Shown: positions 1-10,881 of the stretch, in pieces
How positions within the stretch are numbered: the first letter of the stretch is position 1
How the letters are laid out: the number at the start of each line of letters is the position of its first letter
NCBI GenBank assembly: GCA_000754445.1
Contig: JNSD01000001.1
Location: 73,351 to 137,350, forward strand
DNA from: an actinobacterium acMicro-4
Lineage (GTDB): Bacteria > Actinomycetota > Actinomycetes > Actinomycetales > Microbacteriaceae
Reading direction: 5' to 3'
Length of the DNA stretch: 64,000 nucleotides
Program-made: the position numbers and the translations under genes
The notes under the pieces: generated by a model
Told to the model about the DNA's origin: nothing
The model's database searches: none
The model's input: only the letters and a program-made list of their open reading frames with translations

Positions 1-1619
1 CCCTGGCCCAGCGAGGACCGTTTTTTGATCTGCTCTCGGAGGGCCCCCACACCGTGGTGTGGGGCGCAACAGGGAGTGGGAAAAGCGTCACCGTGGTTGC
101 CCTGGTCAGCTCGCTAGCGCGCCACTATCCCCCGGATCACGTCGTGTGCGTACTCATTGACTTTAAAGGCGGTGCTGGGCTCGCTCCGCTTGCGGCCCTC
201 CCCCACACCGTGGGGTGGGTGACCGATTTAGCACCGGACTCAAGCAGGCGGGCGCTGCGAGGATTGCGCTCCGAGATGACTCGACGAGAGCGCATCCTCG
301 AGGCAGCGACGCGTGCAGACTGGTCCGAGCTCGATTCCTCACTAGAGGCGCCACGATTGGTCATCGTCATTGACGAGGTCGCCTGGTTATTAGCCAACCA
401 ACCACTGTGGGCCGAGGTAATCACCGACATCGCAGCCAGAGGGCGGTCCCTGGGAGTCCATCTTGTTCTCTCGACCCAACGCCTCAGCGGGGTCATCACC
501 CGGGCGATGATGGCCAATATCTCATTCCGGGTGTGTGGCCGGGTCACCGACGAGGCTGAGCTCCGAGAGGGAATGCCCGATGCCAGCGCATCTCTGGCCA
601 GCGCGCTGCGGCATGTGCGCCCGGGGCAGGCGCTTGTCGCTGGAGCGCTCAGCCCCCCACAGATGTCCGCTGTTGATCAAGCACAACCCCGTTCTCGCGA
701 TGATTCTCCGGCGAGCTGGAAGGTCTGGGCGGACGCCCTGCCTGCAGTCATCCCCTGGCGAGATGGCGGCACGGGTGAATCACCGTGGGCATGGCGGGAG
801 TGTCTTGACACTCACTCTGCGGTGAGAGTGCCTGGATTGATGGGTCCTGGCTCGGTGGCGATTGTCGGTGATCGGTTCTCTGGTCGAACTACTGCTGCGT
901 ATGCTCTCGCGTGGACCCATGCAGGTGCTTTCATGGCTCCCCACGATGGCGCTTCGCTCTGGGTGTGTCTCAACGCAGTCTCTGGGACAGACCGGACGCT
1001 CGTGGTCGATGACGTGGATATTCTCCTTCACGGCACTGCTCCAGAGGGAGAAGCGTTCCTTGTCGACGCTCTCGAGGGTTTCTCTGGAGCGCTTCTGATG
1101 ACCATGAGTGCTCGTCACCGACTCTCCCGCTCGCTGTCCCGGCTTGCCAGCCAGGTGTTAGTAATGCCCATTGCGAAGCCGGAGGATCGTGACGTGTGGG
1201 GAGCGTCCTCTCGCTCTTGCCCCGGTGCTGGGTTGTGGAATGGCGAGGACATCCAGGTGGTTCACGGTGCTCCCGCCCCTACTCTCTGGGTAGCCCCAGA
1301 CGTGTCCCCGGTGCCAGAGCTGCCCCAGCCGCCGGGGCTGTCTCAGGTGCCAGTGGTGGTGACCAACACTCCACAGGAGTGGGCTCGGAGCCCCATCACG
1401 GAGGTGATTGATTCCACTCATCACTCAAGCGCCTGGGCCGCCGTTGCTCGCTATCGGGTGGGCCAACCAATCCTGATTGACGGGTTGAACCATCGGGACG
1501 TTCGATCACTACTCCAGGGCGGCCCCTGGATTCCACCGCTGTCACCCCCAGAGGGCTCGCTGTGGTTGTGGGACGGGTCACGACCCGTCCTCACTACGCG
1601 AGAACGCTGGCGAGGGTGA
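1..1619 (+). CDS. FtsK/SpoIIIE-type DNA-translocase-like ATPase (5' end outside window)
   Basis: The reading frame is open from the first bases of the window, so the N-terminal part is missing. A Walker A motif GATGSGKS lies at 63–86 and a Walker B stretch ending in VIDEV near 365–380, followed by a sensor-like STQR; together with the IDFKGG motif this is typical of FtsK/SpoIIIE domains, including the EccC type of ESX secretion. A second ATPase-like domain follows (GDRFSGRT near 865, VVDDVD near 1005) but its P-loop is degenerate: the usual lysine is replaced by arginine. The architecture suggests a multi-domain FtsK/EccC-like motor rather than the short chromosome translocase. No WXG100 or other ESX genes are in the window. 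The 3' end overlaps the convergent ald by 26 bases. Confidence 0.75.
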   Translation, partial: LAQRGPFFDLLSEGPHTVVWGATGSGKSVTVVALVSSLARHYPPDHVVCVLIDFKGGAGLAPLAALPHTVGWVTDLAPDSSRRALRGLRSEMTRRERILEAATRADWSELDSSLEAPRLVIVIDEVAWLLANQPLWAEVITDIAARGRSLGVHLVLSTQRLSGVITRAMMANISFRVCGRVTDEAELREGMPDASASLASALRHVRPGQALVAGALSPPQMSAVDQAQPRSRDDSPASWKVWADALPAVIPWRDGGTGESPWAWRECLDTHSAVRVPGLMGPGSVAIVGDRFSGRTTAAYALAWTHAGAFMAPHDGASLWVCLNAVSGTDRTLVVDDVDILLHGTAPEGEAFLVDALEGFSGALLMTMSARHRLSRSLSRLASQVLVMPIAKPEDRDVWGASSRSCPGAGLWNGEDIQVVHGAPAPTLWVAPDVSPVPELPQPPGLSQVPVVVTNTPQEWARSPITEVIDSTHHSSAWAAVARYRVGQPILIDGLNHRDVRSLLQGGPWIPPLSPPEGSLWLWDGSRPVLTTRERWRG

Positions 1620-2709
1620 CACTGTCCATACTGTGGGCAACACCCACGGGTTCGTTGGTGAGCGACCCCGCTGTGGTGTTGAGACCCTTGGCCAGGCCCG
1701 CGTCCCCGCGAAGCGCGTCCTTCCAGCCCTTGCTTGCTAAAGCGTTGACATGACGCATGGTGGCATTAGTCAATGCAACCGTCGAGGTTGCAGGAACAGC
1801 GCCTGGCATGTTGGCCACGCAATAGTAAATGCTGGAGTGCACGGCAAACGTCGGATCAGCGTGGGTAGTCGGCTTGGAGCCCTCAAAACAGCCACCCTGG
1901 TCAACGGCAATGTCCACGAGCACGCTACCTGGCTTCATCCGGGACACGAGGTCCAATGAGACGAGTTTTGGCGCTTTAGCCCCTGGAATCAACACTGAAC
2001 CAATCACCAGGTCAGCATCAATACAGGCCCGCTCGATTTCAAGAGAGTTAGATGCTGCTGTCTTGATCCGCCCGGCATAAAGAGCATCGAGTTCTTTGAG
2101 TCTGGTCAGGTTCGTGTCGAGCACGGTCACTTCCGCACCAAGACCCACGGCAACTGAGACCGCGTTCGTCCCGGCAACTCCTCCTCCCAAGACCACAACC
2201 TTGGCGGGTCTCGTTCCGGGAACGCCTGGCACCAAGAGACCCATGCCGCCGGCAGATTTCATCAGCGTGTTCGCTCCCACGATTGCCGAGAGTCGTCCTG
2301 CCACCTCGCTCATCGGAGCTAGTAGCGGCAGGCCACCCGTGGGGCCCTCGACTGTTTCATAGGCGATGGCCGTAATTCCCGAGGACAGCAGCGCGGTGGT
2401 CAGGTGGGGCTCCGCTGCGAGGTGAAGAAAGGCGAAGAGAACAAGGTCGTCACGGAAATATCCGTACTCGGACTCAATGGGCTCTTTGACTTTGACGACC
2501 ATGTCCGCTGATTTCCAGGCGTTTGCTGCATCGGCAACGATCTGTGCACCCTGCTCTGCGTAGTCAGCGTCAGGGATTCCAGAGCCTATTCCAGCTCCGG
2601 TTTCGACCATGACCTGGTGGCCAGCGTGGATGAGGTCGCGGACTCCAGCGGGAGTCATCGCAACTCGAAACTCATTGTTTTTGATTTCACGTGGGACTGA
2701 AATCTTCAT
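1594..2709 (-). CDS. ald: Alanine dehydrogenase
   Basis: Catalyses NAD-dependent oxidative deamination of L-alanine to pyruvate and ammonia (or the reverse). The 371-residue product has the usual family length, begins MKISVPREIKNNE, carries the substrate-binding lysine in VKVKEP, the catalytic-region histidine in AFLHLA, and the NAD-binding GGGVAG motif near residue 175. The ATG at 2709 is preferred over upstream codons because AGGTGAAGG sits a few bases before it and family members start with MKI. It runs in the same direction as the asparaginase and 4-aminobutyrate aminotransferase genes upstream, forming an amino-acid catabolism group. Its 3' end overlaps the convergent FtsK-like gene. Confidence 0.95.
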   Translation of the reverse strand: MKISVPREIKNNEFRVAMTPAGVRDLIHAGHQVMVETGAGIGSGIPDADYAEQGAQIVADAANAWKSADMVVKVKEPIESEYGYFRDDLVLFAFLHLAAEPHLTTALLSSGITAIAYETVEGPTGGLPLLAPMSEVAGRLSAIVGANTLMKSAGGMGLLVPGVPGTRPAKVVVLGGGVAGTNAVSVAVGLGAEVTVLDTNLTRLKELDALYAGRIKTAASNSLEIERACIDADLVIGSVLIPGAKAPKLVSLDLVSRMKPGSVLVDIAVDQGGCFEGSKPTTHADPTFAVHSSIYYCVANMPGAVPATSTVALTNATMRHVNALASKGWKDALRGDAGLAKGLNTTAGSLTNEPVGVAHSMDSVTLASVLA

Positions 2710-2796
2710 TACCTTCACCTCATTGTTGTTGGGTGTGCCCTCCGGCGTCGTTGCCGCTGGGGCACAAGAATGCCCGTGGGGCATCCACCCCCGAGT

Positions 2797-3762
2797 CTAT
2801 ATCTGGACGCGAAGGCCCCCAATTATCCGGTCTCCACCCATCACCGGGTCCGCCATTCCCGCCAGGATGTGGTCCCTCTGAGAGCTCTCAATGGCGCCGA
2901 CTCGGACTAGCGCTTCCAGTGCAACGGGAGTCGTCGCGCGCATTGAGCCATCAACAATTTTCACAGCAACGGCAACGCCCTCCGGCGTTCCGATGACCAC
3001 AAGACCCTCGGCGCCAATCTTGGCAATGCCGCCGATCGTCTGGATCGTGATGGTGTTGGCTCGGCCCTCCCCATCTAGTGCCCACGCGTTGCCAGCTACG
3101 GCATCCAGTAGTGCACGGGCTTCCGGGGTCTTGCCGGAGGCAAGCGAGGCAATTGCGCGGGCGAGGCCCCGGGTGGTGAGGGCATGAAGGGGCGCGCCAC
3201 AGCCATCGGTAGAACTAAACGCCACAGTTTCGCCACTCCAGGTTTCAATGGTCGCGAGGATTAACTCTTGCAGAGGATGGTGTGCCTCGAGATAGGTGGT
3301 GTAATCCCAACCGGAGTGGATGGTTGCCGCGAGAAAACCTGCGTGTTTGCCCGAGCAGTTCATGGCCAGGCGGGATGGCGCACCGAGGGAAGCAAGCATC
3401 TTGGCGCGTTCACTGGCGCCGAGGGGCCAATCCACCGGGCACTGCAGATTCTCCGGGCCAAGACCATGGCGCTGCAGGAACGCTTCGATCGCATCCCGGT
3501 GGGCCATCGAGCCACAGTGACTGGCCGTGCTCAGCGCAATCTCGAGTGGGGTGAGGTCAACTCCGGTGCCGAGCAGGGCGAGTGTTTGCAGGGGTTTGAG
3601 TGTTGACCGCGGGTAGACGGGGACGCCCGAATTTCCTCGCTCGAGAAGAAGCTCTCCGGCGCTATCCACCACAGCGACAATCCCATGGTGCAGGGATTCG
3701 ACGTGGCCGTCTCTCACTAGCTCAGCGACCACAACGCCGGAGGCGCTGTCCAATAAGGACAT
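2797..3762 (-). CDS. Asparaginase II-type amidohydrolase
   Basis: The 321-residue product matches the asparaginase_II family (the Rhizobium AnsA-like, thermolabile type, unrelated to classic bacterial asparaginases): an N-terminal segment with VYPRSTLKP, then the STASHCGS and NCSGKHAG motifs that contain the conserved serine, cysteine and lysine residues, and TDGCGAP further on. It would hydrolyse L-asparagine to aspartate and ammonia. The start at 3762 lies seven bases after the stop of the upstream aminotransferase, which points to cotranscription and perhaps translational coupling; no strong Shine-Dalgarno is visible. An upstream in-frame extension exists but is antisense-like read-through of gabT and is not expected to be protein. 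Confidence 0.85.
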   Translation of the reverse strand: MSLLDSASGVVVAELVRDGHVESLHHGIVAVVDSAGELLLERGNSGVPVYPRSTLKPLQTLALLGTGVDLTPLEIALSTASHCGSMAHRDAIEAFLQRHGLGPENLQCPVDWPLGASERAKMLASLGAPSRLAMNCSGKHAGFLAATIHSGWDYTTYLEAHHPLQELILATIETWSGETVAFSSTDGCGAPLHALTTRGLARAIASLASGKTPEARALLDAVAGNAWALDGEGRANTITIQTIGGIAKIGAEGLVVIGTPEGVAVAVKIVDGSMRATTPVALEALVRVGAIESSQRDHILAGMADPVMGGDRIIGGLRVQI

Positions 3763-3769
3763 CAGAGTG

Positions 3770-5110
3770 TTAGAGAGAGCTGAGGGCGTCGTCCATGACG
3801 GCGACTGCTTCGCGAAGCTGGTCATCGGTGATGACCACCGGTGGCAGGAAGCGCAAGACGTTGCCAAAGGTTCCGGCGGTCAGAATCAAGACCCCCTTGT
3901 GGAGTGCGTGGGTCTGCACTGCCTTGGTGACATCGGCTGCTGGCTTGCCCGTGGCGGGGTCAACGAATTCGAGTGCGAGCATCGCACCGATTCCTCTGAC
4001 GTCACCAATCACCGGGTGCTTTTTCTGAAGATCGAGCAGTAGCGGCATGAGGGTGGCCCCAACCCGCTTGGCTTCGCCCAAAAGATTGCGCTTTTCGACC
4101 TCGTTGAATACCGCGACAACCGCTGCGGAGGACACGGGGTTGCCACCGAAGGTTCCGCCCAAGCCACCTGGGTGCGAGGCATCCATGATCTCGGCACGTC
4201 CGGTGACGGCTGCGATCGGCATGCCGCCGCCGATTCCCTTGGCGCTGGTGACGAGGTCGGGCTCAATCCCGAAGTGTTCGCTCGCAAAATATGCGCCGGT
4301 GCGGGCCATGCCACTCTGCACCTCATCGGAGACATACACAATGCCATTCGCCCTACACCAATCGACGAGGGCGCCCAGGTAGCCCTCGGCGGGAACAATG
4401 AACCCGCCCTCACCCTGAATCGGCTCGACAAAGAGGCAGGCGATTTGGCTAGCACCGACTCGCTTTTCCAGGTGGGTAATGGTGCGCTCAGCGGCCTGCG
4501 CTCCCGTGAGACCATCGTGAAAAGGTGACGAGTTTGGCGCGTGGTGCACAGAACCTGCGAGTGGGCCAAAGCCTGTTCCGTAGGGGTGCATGTTGTAGTT
4601 CATGGACGCTGTGAGGTTGGTGCGGCCGTGATAGCCGTGGTACAGGACCGCGATCTCGGTGCGACCGGTGTGTTTGCGCGCAATCTTCACGGCGTTCTCG
4701 ACTGCTTCGGCTCCGGAGTTGACCAGAACAGATTTCTTGGCGAACGTTCCCGGCGTGTGCTTGGCCAGAAGCTCGCACACAGCGATGTAGGGCTCATAGC
4801 CCGCCACAGCGAAGAGTGTGTGAGTGACCTTCGATACTTGCTCGGTCACAGCCTGGACGAGGGCCTCGTTCGTGTGACCGACAGTCATGACGCCAATGCC
4901 ACCAGTGAAATCGATGAACTGGTTGCCATCGACATCCACCACAAGGGCGTCATGGGCGTGGTCAACATAGATGGGGAAGGTGGCCGATACGCCAGCGGAT
5001 ACTGTCGCGACGCGCCTAGCGTGGAGTTTCTGGGATTCGGGGCCTGGAATTTCCGTGACAATGCGCCGTGACGACGATTGGGTACCCCGGGGAGCGAGAG
5101 TGTCAGTCAT
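3770..5110 (-). CDS. gabT: 4-aminobutyrate aminotransferase (class III, PLP-dependent)
   Basis: Transfers the amino group of 4-aminobutyrate (or related omega-amino acids) to 2-oxoglutarate. The 446-residue protein has the class III aminotransferase layout: the FTGGIGV motif early, GAEAVENAVK phosphate-binding region, YHGYHGRT, the DEVQSG motif with the PLP-ring aspartate, and the Schiff-base lysine in SAKGIGGGMP. It is the first gene of a likely operon gabT–asparaginase–ald. A TACACT hexamer lies eight bases before the ATG, so a very short or absent leader is possible. Substrate preference within the class (GABA versus ornithine-like) is inferred from overall similarity to GabT and not proven. 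Confidence 0.88.
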   Translation of the reverse strand: MTDTLAPRGTQSSSRRIVTEIPGPESQKLHARRVATVSAGVSATFPIYVDHAHDALVVDVDGNQFIDFTGGIGVMTVGHTNEALVQAVTEQVSKVTHTLFAVAGYEPYIAVCELLAKHTPGTFAKKSVLVNSGAEAVENAVKIARKHTGRTEIAVLYHGYHGRTNLTASMNYNMHPYGTGFGPLAGSVHHAPNSSPFHDGLTGAQAAERTITHLEKRVGASQIACLFVEPIQGEGGFIVPAEGYLGALVDWCRANGIVYVSDEVQSGMARTGAYFASEHFGIEPDLVTSAKGIGGGMPIAAVTGRAEIMDASHPGGLGGTFGGNPVSSAAVVAVFNEVEKRNLLGEAKRVGATLMPLLLDLQKKHPVIGDVRGIGAMLALEFVDPATGKPAADVTKAVQTHALHKGVLILTAGTFGNVLRFLPPVVITDDQLREAVAVMDDALSSL

Positions 5111-5172
5111 AAGCGATAAGTGTAGACCGGTAACCTCGGAGAATCATTGAGTTTCGCGAGGACGGAGAAGCC

Positions 5173-5646
5173 ATGTCAGGTCATCACTACGAGGTGTCTC
5201 TCACCTGGAGTGGGAATCGTGGCACTGGCACCAGTGGTTACAAAGAGTACGGTCGCGATCACATCGTGAGCGCTCCAGGTAAGCACGATATTGAGGGTTC
5301 GGCGGACAAATCCTTCTTTGGCGATGTGGATCGATGGAATCCAGAGGAACTTCTGATTGCCGCGCTGTCCCAGTGCCACATGCTGAGTTTCCTGCACGTC
5401 GCCGCCGATGCCGGCGTCGTGGTCGTGGGATACACAGACCATGCCTCTGGCACGCTGACGCTGAATTCTGAAGGGGGTGGCCGCATGACGGAGGTGCGCT
5501 TGGCCCCCGAGGTCGAGGTGCTAGGTCCTCTGGCTGAATCACTGGATGCCCTGCATCACAGGGCAAGCGCGCTGTGCTTCATCGCAAACTCGGTGAATTT
5601 CCCCGTCACCCACAATCCGAGCGCCCGCGTCGCTGATTCACTTTGA
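5173..5646 (+). CDS. OsmC family peroxiredoxin-like protein
   Basis: A 157-residue OsmC-fold protein. The two conserved cysteines of the family are visible in LSQCHML and in ALCFIANS, so thiol-based reduction of organic hydroperoxides is plausible. The SAxxxFxGD-type middle region (ADKSFFGDVDRWNPEELL) is typical of the YhfA/OsmC group that includes N-terminal extended members. A purine-rich GAGGACGGAG precedes the ATG at 5173. The gene overlaps no neighbour and is followed by an FKBP lipoprotein gene. A second, more distant OsmC paralogue is encoded at 11811–12236. Confidence 0.85.
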   Translation: MSGHHYEVSLTWSGNRGTGTSGYKEYGRDHIVSAPGKHDIEGSADKSFFGDVDRWNPEELLIAALSQCHMLSFLHVAADAGVVVVGYTDHASGTLTLNSEGGGRMTEVRLAPEVEVLGPLAESLDALHHRASALCFIANSVNFPVTHNPSARVADSL

Positions 5647-5708
5647 TTAGCGGGCTCCAAGCTGTCAAGATAGCGGGGTCGCACGGCGCGACGTCGTGGA
5701 AGGCAATC

Positions 5709-6698
5709 GTGAATAAATTCGCTGGTCTCGCTGTGTGCGCGAGCGTACTTTTGGTCGTATCTGGTTGCGCTAGCGACGCTACTGAAGAGGTCGCCGCCGT
5801 GTCCGAGCTCGTTGAGGGTTGCACCCCCAGCGGCGAGGTTGTTGAGTCGATTACGGTCGCCGGCGATTTCGGCCAAAGGCCCGAGGTCACGTTCAATGCA
5901 CCACTCGAGGTAATCGGCACCCAGCGGGCTGTCGTCATCGAAGGTAACGGTGAACTGGTGGAGAACGGCGATGACGTCGTTGTCGACTACGCCTTGTTCA
6001 ATGCCACCACCGGAGCCGACATCGAAGACTCCGGCTACGACGAGTTCAGCCCCACCGTGTTGCGGGTTGACATCGCCGCACCAGTATTCCTTGGTGTGTC
6101 ATTGACCACAGCGTGTTCGAGTGTCGGATCCCGTGTGGTGGGAGTCATTCCTGCTGCCGAAGCGTTTGGCCCGGAGGGCGCCCCAGAGTTTGGCCTTGAG
6201 CCCGGACACGGCTTAGTCTTCGTCGTCGATGTGATTTCTATCAAGCCACCGGCCGAACCGCCACTGGATCGGATTGAGGGCGAGCCTAGCGAGCCTGGCG
6301 AAGGCTTCCCCTCCATTGAGTACGCCGAGTCGGGCGAGCCCACTGTGGTGATTCCAGAGGGTGATGTTCCCGCGGAGTTCGCACTCTCCACTGTCATCAC
6401 GGGAACGGGTGCTGAAGTCGGTGCTGGTGACATCGTTGTGGTCCACTACCACGGTGTGAACTGGAACACCGGCGAGGTTTTTGACTCCAGCTGGTCCAGA
6501 AATGAACCGGCTACGTTCCCGACAGGCGGCGTCATTCCAGGATTCCGCGATGGCCTGATTGGGCAAACTGTGGGCTCGCGAGTCATCATCGTGATTCCTG
6601 CTGATCTGGGTTACGGGCCCTCCGGCGGCACTGGTGATGGCTCCATTGGCGCTGAGGACACCATTGTCTTCGTGGTGGACATCCTCGGGGTTCAGTAG
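5709..6698 (+). CDS. FKBP-type peptidyl-prolyl isomerase lipoprotein with two FKBP-like domains
   Basis: The GTG at 5709 follows GGAAGG at good spacing and opens a signal peptide with a lipobox (VVSGC, about residues 15–19), so the protein should be membrane-anchored on the outside of the cell. The C-terminal 110 residues form a clear FKBP domain: VVVHYHGV, FDSSW, VIPGFRDGLIGQTVGSR and the LGYGPSG loop. The region at about 60–190 looks like a diverged first FKBP domain (VVVDYALFNATTG, GVSLTTACSSVGSR). This tandem layout is common in actinobacterial secreted PPIases, which help fold exported proteins. A longer frame start upstream overlaps osmC and would mask the signal peptide, so it was rejected. 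Confidence 0.88.
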   Translation: MNKFAGLAVCASVLLVVSGCASDATEEVAAVSELVEGCTPSGEVVESITVAGDFGQRPEVTFNAPLEVIGTQRAVVIEGNGELVENGDDVVVDYALFNATTGADIEDSGYDEFSPTVLRVDIAAPVFLGVSLTTACSSVGSRVVGVIPAAEAFGPEGAPEFGLEPGHGLVFVVDVISIKPPAEPPLDRIEGEPSEPGEGFPSIEYAESGEPTVVIPEGDVPAEFALSTVITGTGAEVGAGDIVVVHYHGVNWNTGEVFDSSWSRNEPATFPTGGVIPGFRDGLIGQTVGSRVIIVIPADLGYGPSGGTGDGSIGAEDTIVFVVDILGVQ

Positions 6699-6701
6699 AA
6701 C

Positions 6702-7619
6702 CTAGCCCGGAAAGAGGCCGAGACGAGCGAGTCGTTCCTTCGCTCGCCTGCGGCTCGTGGACTCGGTGCCAAGCACCGCGCCGGTCAACCACAACACCGC
6801 CCTGGTGAGGGAGATTGCTGGCCACCACGGTCGCTTCAGTCCGAGCATGCTTCGATAGCGGGGCTCCATCGTGGCGATTGCACCACCCACCATGATGGCG
6901 TAGGGGATGCGCGCGGGCCCTGGAAGCGGGGGCTTCGTGAGAAACCGCAGTGCTTCCTTGACCCGGTCATCCGCGCGAAGGACTGGACCAAAAGCCTCGA
7001 GAGCGCTCTGGAGTTCCGCGCGTGAACGCGGGGGATGTGTGAGGCCCATGAGTTCGCCTGCCATCGCCCACTCCCGGACATAGCTGTCTTCTCCGGACTC
7101 GCCGGGCGCTGTGATGGGAATGGAGTCTCCCCACTGGCGGTGAGCTGCAAGAAAAGCGTCGGTGAAAACGATGTGAACCCAAGCGACGAGGTCCTGGTCC
7201 TGTGCCGAGTAGCGGGTTGGTTGGTCTTTCGCGCTCCCGGAGGGGTAAGTTCCCTTCACGCGGTTGTGCAGTCGCGAGACCCTGGAAGTCTCGTGGCCTA
7301 CGGTCTGGGTCGAGCCAAAGGTGGTGGTTACGACCCACCGCACAGTTCCGGCGAGGCGCCCCAGGGGATCCTCGGCGTAGCGGGAGTGGTCATGAACGCC
7401 AGCCATGGCGCCGGGGTGAAGTGTCTGCATCAGAAGCGCTCGCACGCCGGCGACAATAACGGGAATCCCGCCGTTGACGTGCCAGACCGCAGAGCCTGGA
7501 CCAAAGTAACCAGCATCATCGCCCTCGGCGATGCTGTGGACCCACTCTGGTTCGCCGTGGGGGTCACCGGAGAGCATGGTGAGTAGTTGGGCCCGATAGC
7601 GCTGGCGAAGTGATGGCAC
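6702..7619 (-). CDS. MpaB/Lcp-type (DUF2236) oxygenase-like protein
   Basis: The 305-residue product carries the hallmark of the DUF2236 family: FGPGSAVWHVNGG, then LLMQTLHPGAMAGVHDHS followed by DPLGRLAGT. This family includes fungal MpaB and bacterial latex-clearing protein, which bind b-type haem and cleave carbon chains; the physiological substrate in actinobacteria is generally unknown. The start is uncertain. GTG at 7619 gives the usual family N-terminus; a TTG at 7658 would add 13 residues and overlap the CstR-type operator. It is convergent with the FKBP gene and divergent from the CoA-disulfide reductase gene, so its promoter must lie at or next to that operator. Confidence 0.8.
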   Translation of the reverse strand: MPSLRQRYRAQLLTMLSGDPHGEPEWVHSIAEGDDAGYFGPGSAVWHVNGGIPVIVAGVRALLMQTLHPGAMAGVHDHSRYAEDPLGRLAGTVRWVVTTTFGSTQTVGHETSRVSRLHNRVKGTYPSGSAKDQPTRYSAQDQDLVAWVHIVFTDAFLAAHRQWGDSIPITAPGESGEDSYVREWAMAGELMGLTHPPRSRAELQSALEAFGPVLRADDRVKEALRFLTKPPLPGPARIPYAIMVGGAIATMEPRYRSMLGLKRPWWPAISLTRAVLWLTGAVLGTESTSRRRAKERLARLGLFPG

Positions 7620-7657
7620 CAGACCACAGTGCCAGAGGCGTGCTGATAGAAAGGACA

Positions 7658-7673
7658 ATACCCTAGGGGGTAT
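7658..7673. promoter_or_regulatory. CsoR/CstR-type operator (site 1)
   Basis: A 16-bp imperfect palindrome ATACCC-TAGG-GGGTAT fits the CsoR/CstR operator consensus. It ends at the first base of the −10 hexamer of the downstream coenzyme A-disulfide reductase gene, so bound repressor would block RNA polymerase. A copy identical at 15 of 16 positions lies at 62229–62244. Confidence 0.8.
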
Positions 7674-7678
7674 ATAGT
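7673..7678 (+). promoter_or_regulatory. −10 element, leaderless promoter of the CoA-disulfide reductase gene
   Basis: TATAGT is followed by exactly six bases and then the ATG at 7685, so transcription should begin at or next to the start codon. No Shine-Dalgarno sequence is present. Confidence 0.65.
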
Positions 7679-7684
7679 AGAGAT

Positions 7685-9644
<1,960 letters not shown>

Positions 9645-9669
9645 AGCGGACTCCCCGCGCCGGGGATTG

Positions 9670-9675
9670 TAGGCT
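9670..9675 (+). promoter_or_regulatory. −10 element, predicted leaderless promoter of dapB
   Basis: TAGGCT is followed by six bases and the dapB ATG at 9682, the same spacing as seen before several other genes in the window. No Shine-Dalgarno precedes the ATG. Confidence 0.5.
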
Positions 9676-9681
9676 GGGGCA

Positions 9682-10431
9682 ATGCCAACCCGGATTGCAG
9701 TGGTGGGGGCGACTGGTCGCCTCGGATCCCACGTGTGTGAGATTGTGGGCGCTCTTCCGGACTATGAGTTAGTCGCCCGCCTCGATTCGCGCAGTGACCT
9801 GCAGGAAATGATCGGTGCGGACATCGTGGTGGATGCCACTTTGCCCGGGGTCTCGGCCAAAGTTGTTGAGTTTGGCCTGAGTCAGGGGCTCAAGGTGCTC
9901 GTGGGAACCAGTGGTTGGAATCACGACAAGATTGCGTCCCTAGCGGCACTGGTGGATGCCAACCCGGGAACTGGCGTCTATGTCGTTCCGAACTTCTCTC
10001 TGGGAGCGACCCTGCAGAGTGTTGTCGCACGCCTCGTGGCGGCCCAGTTTGAATCCATCGAAATTGTCGAAACCCACCACGCGGGCAAGGTTGACTCGCC
10101 TTCTGGGACCGCTGTGCGGGTCGCTGAGCAGATAGCGCACGTGCGGAGAGAACTCGGCGGAGTTATCGCACCGCATTCGAACCAGAGCGCAAGAGGAGAA
10201 CTCGTCGCGGGGGTCCCGGTGCACTCTCTGCGCCTGAGCGGTGTGCTTGCCAAGCAGGACATCATTTTTGGTGGGGTGGGAGAAACCCTCACCGTGTCCC
10301 ACGAGACTCACTCCCGTGACGCCTATCAGGCAGGAATTGTGGCGGCCCTCGCGTTCATGAAAAACCACACCGGCGTTGCCGTGGGTCTTGAGCACGCCCT
10401 GGGAATTTCCGCGGGAATTTCCGCCCCGTGA
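9682..10431 (+). CDS. dapB: 4-hydroxy-tetrahydrodipicolinate reductase
   Basis: Second committed enzyme of the diaminopimelate/lysine pathway; reduces dehydrated HTPA with NAD(P)H. The 249-residue length is normal. The N-terminal Rossmann motif VVGATGRLG binds the nucleotide, FSLG and the signature ETHHAGKVDSPSGTA carry the catalytic histidine and lysine and the substrate-binding residues. The ATG at 9682 is supported by the leaderless −10 spacing. The downstream small gene starts inside the dapB stop codon (GTGA), so the two are translationally coupled. dapA lies 3.7 kb downstream in the same direction. Confidence 0.95.
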   Translation: MPTRIAVVGATGRLGSHVCEIVGALPDYELVARLDSRSDLQEMIGADIVVDATLPGVSAKVVEFGLSQGLKVLVGTSGWNHDKIASLAALVDANPGTGVYVVPNFSLGATLQSVVARLVAAQFESIEIVETHHAGKVDSPSGTAVRVAEQIAHVRRELGGVIAPHSNQSARGELVAGVPVHSLRLSGVLAKQDIIFGGVGETLTVSHETHSRDAYQAGIVAALAFMKNHTGVAVGLEHALGISAGISAP

Positions 10432-10871
10432 GTAGACCGATGGTGGGCGCCATGTTCATGGCGGTCCTCTTGGTGATCTATCTGGGCTTTAGCGTCAACT
10501 ACGCCTGGATTTTAATCTCTGATTCCTCGCCGCTTGCCAACGCTATGGGCTATGCCCTGCTGGTTCTTCCTGGACTGGGAGCCTGGGGGCTTGTCGCAGA
10601 AATGCAGTTTGCCTTTCGCTCGCAGGCGCTTATGAAGCGCCTCGAGCAGGAAGGTTTACTCCCGGACAAAGAGCTCCCTCGCTTGCCAAGCGGGCGCCCC
10701 GACCGCGGTGTGGCAGACGCAGCTTTTCCCGAATTCTCCGCCGCACTCCAAGCCAGCCCCGAGTCATGGCAGGCATGGCTCCGGCTGGGTCTTGCCTATG
10801 ACGCGTGTGGCGATCGGCGACGAGCCCGGTGGGCTGTGCGCAGGGCAATTGCTGTGGCCAAGATGCCCTAA
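10428..10871 (+). CDS. Membrane protein with C-terminal TPR-like segment
   Basis: A 147-residue protein with two predicted membrane helices (about residues 6–28 and 38–58) followed by a soluble tail. The tail contains a TPR-like helix pair (WQAWLRLGLAYDACGDRRRARWAVRRAI; residues about 115–145). The GTG start overlaps the dapB stop by four bases. Small proteins of this layout are found next to dapB or thyX in other actinobacteria; the function is unknown. It may scaffold a protein partner at the membrane, but this is speculation. Confidence 0.7.
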   Translation: MSRPMVGAMFMAVLLVIYLGFSVNYAWILISDSSPLANAMGYALLVLPGLGAWGLVAEMQFAFRSQALMKRLEQEGLLPDKELPRLPSGRPDRGVADAAFPEFSAALQASPESWQAWLRLGLAYDACGDRRRARWAVRRAIAVAKMP

Positions 10872-10881
10872 CTAAAAAGTC

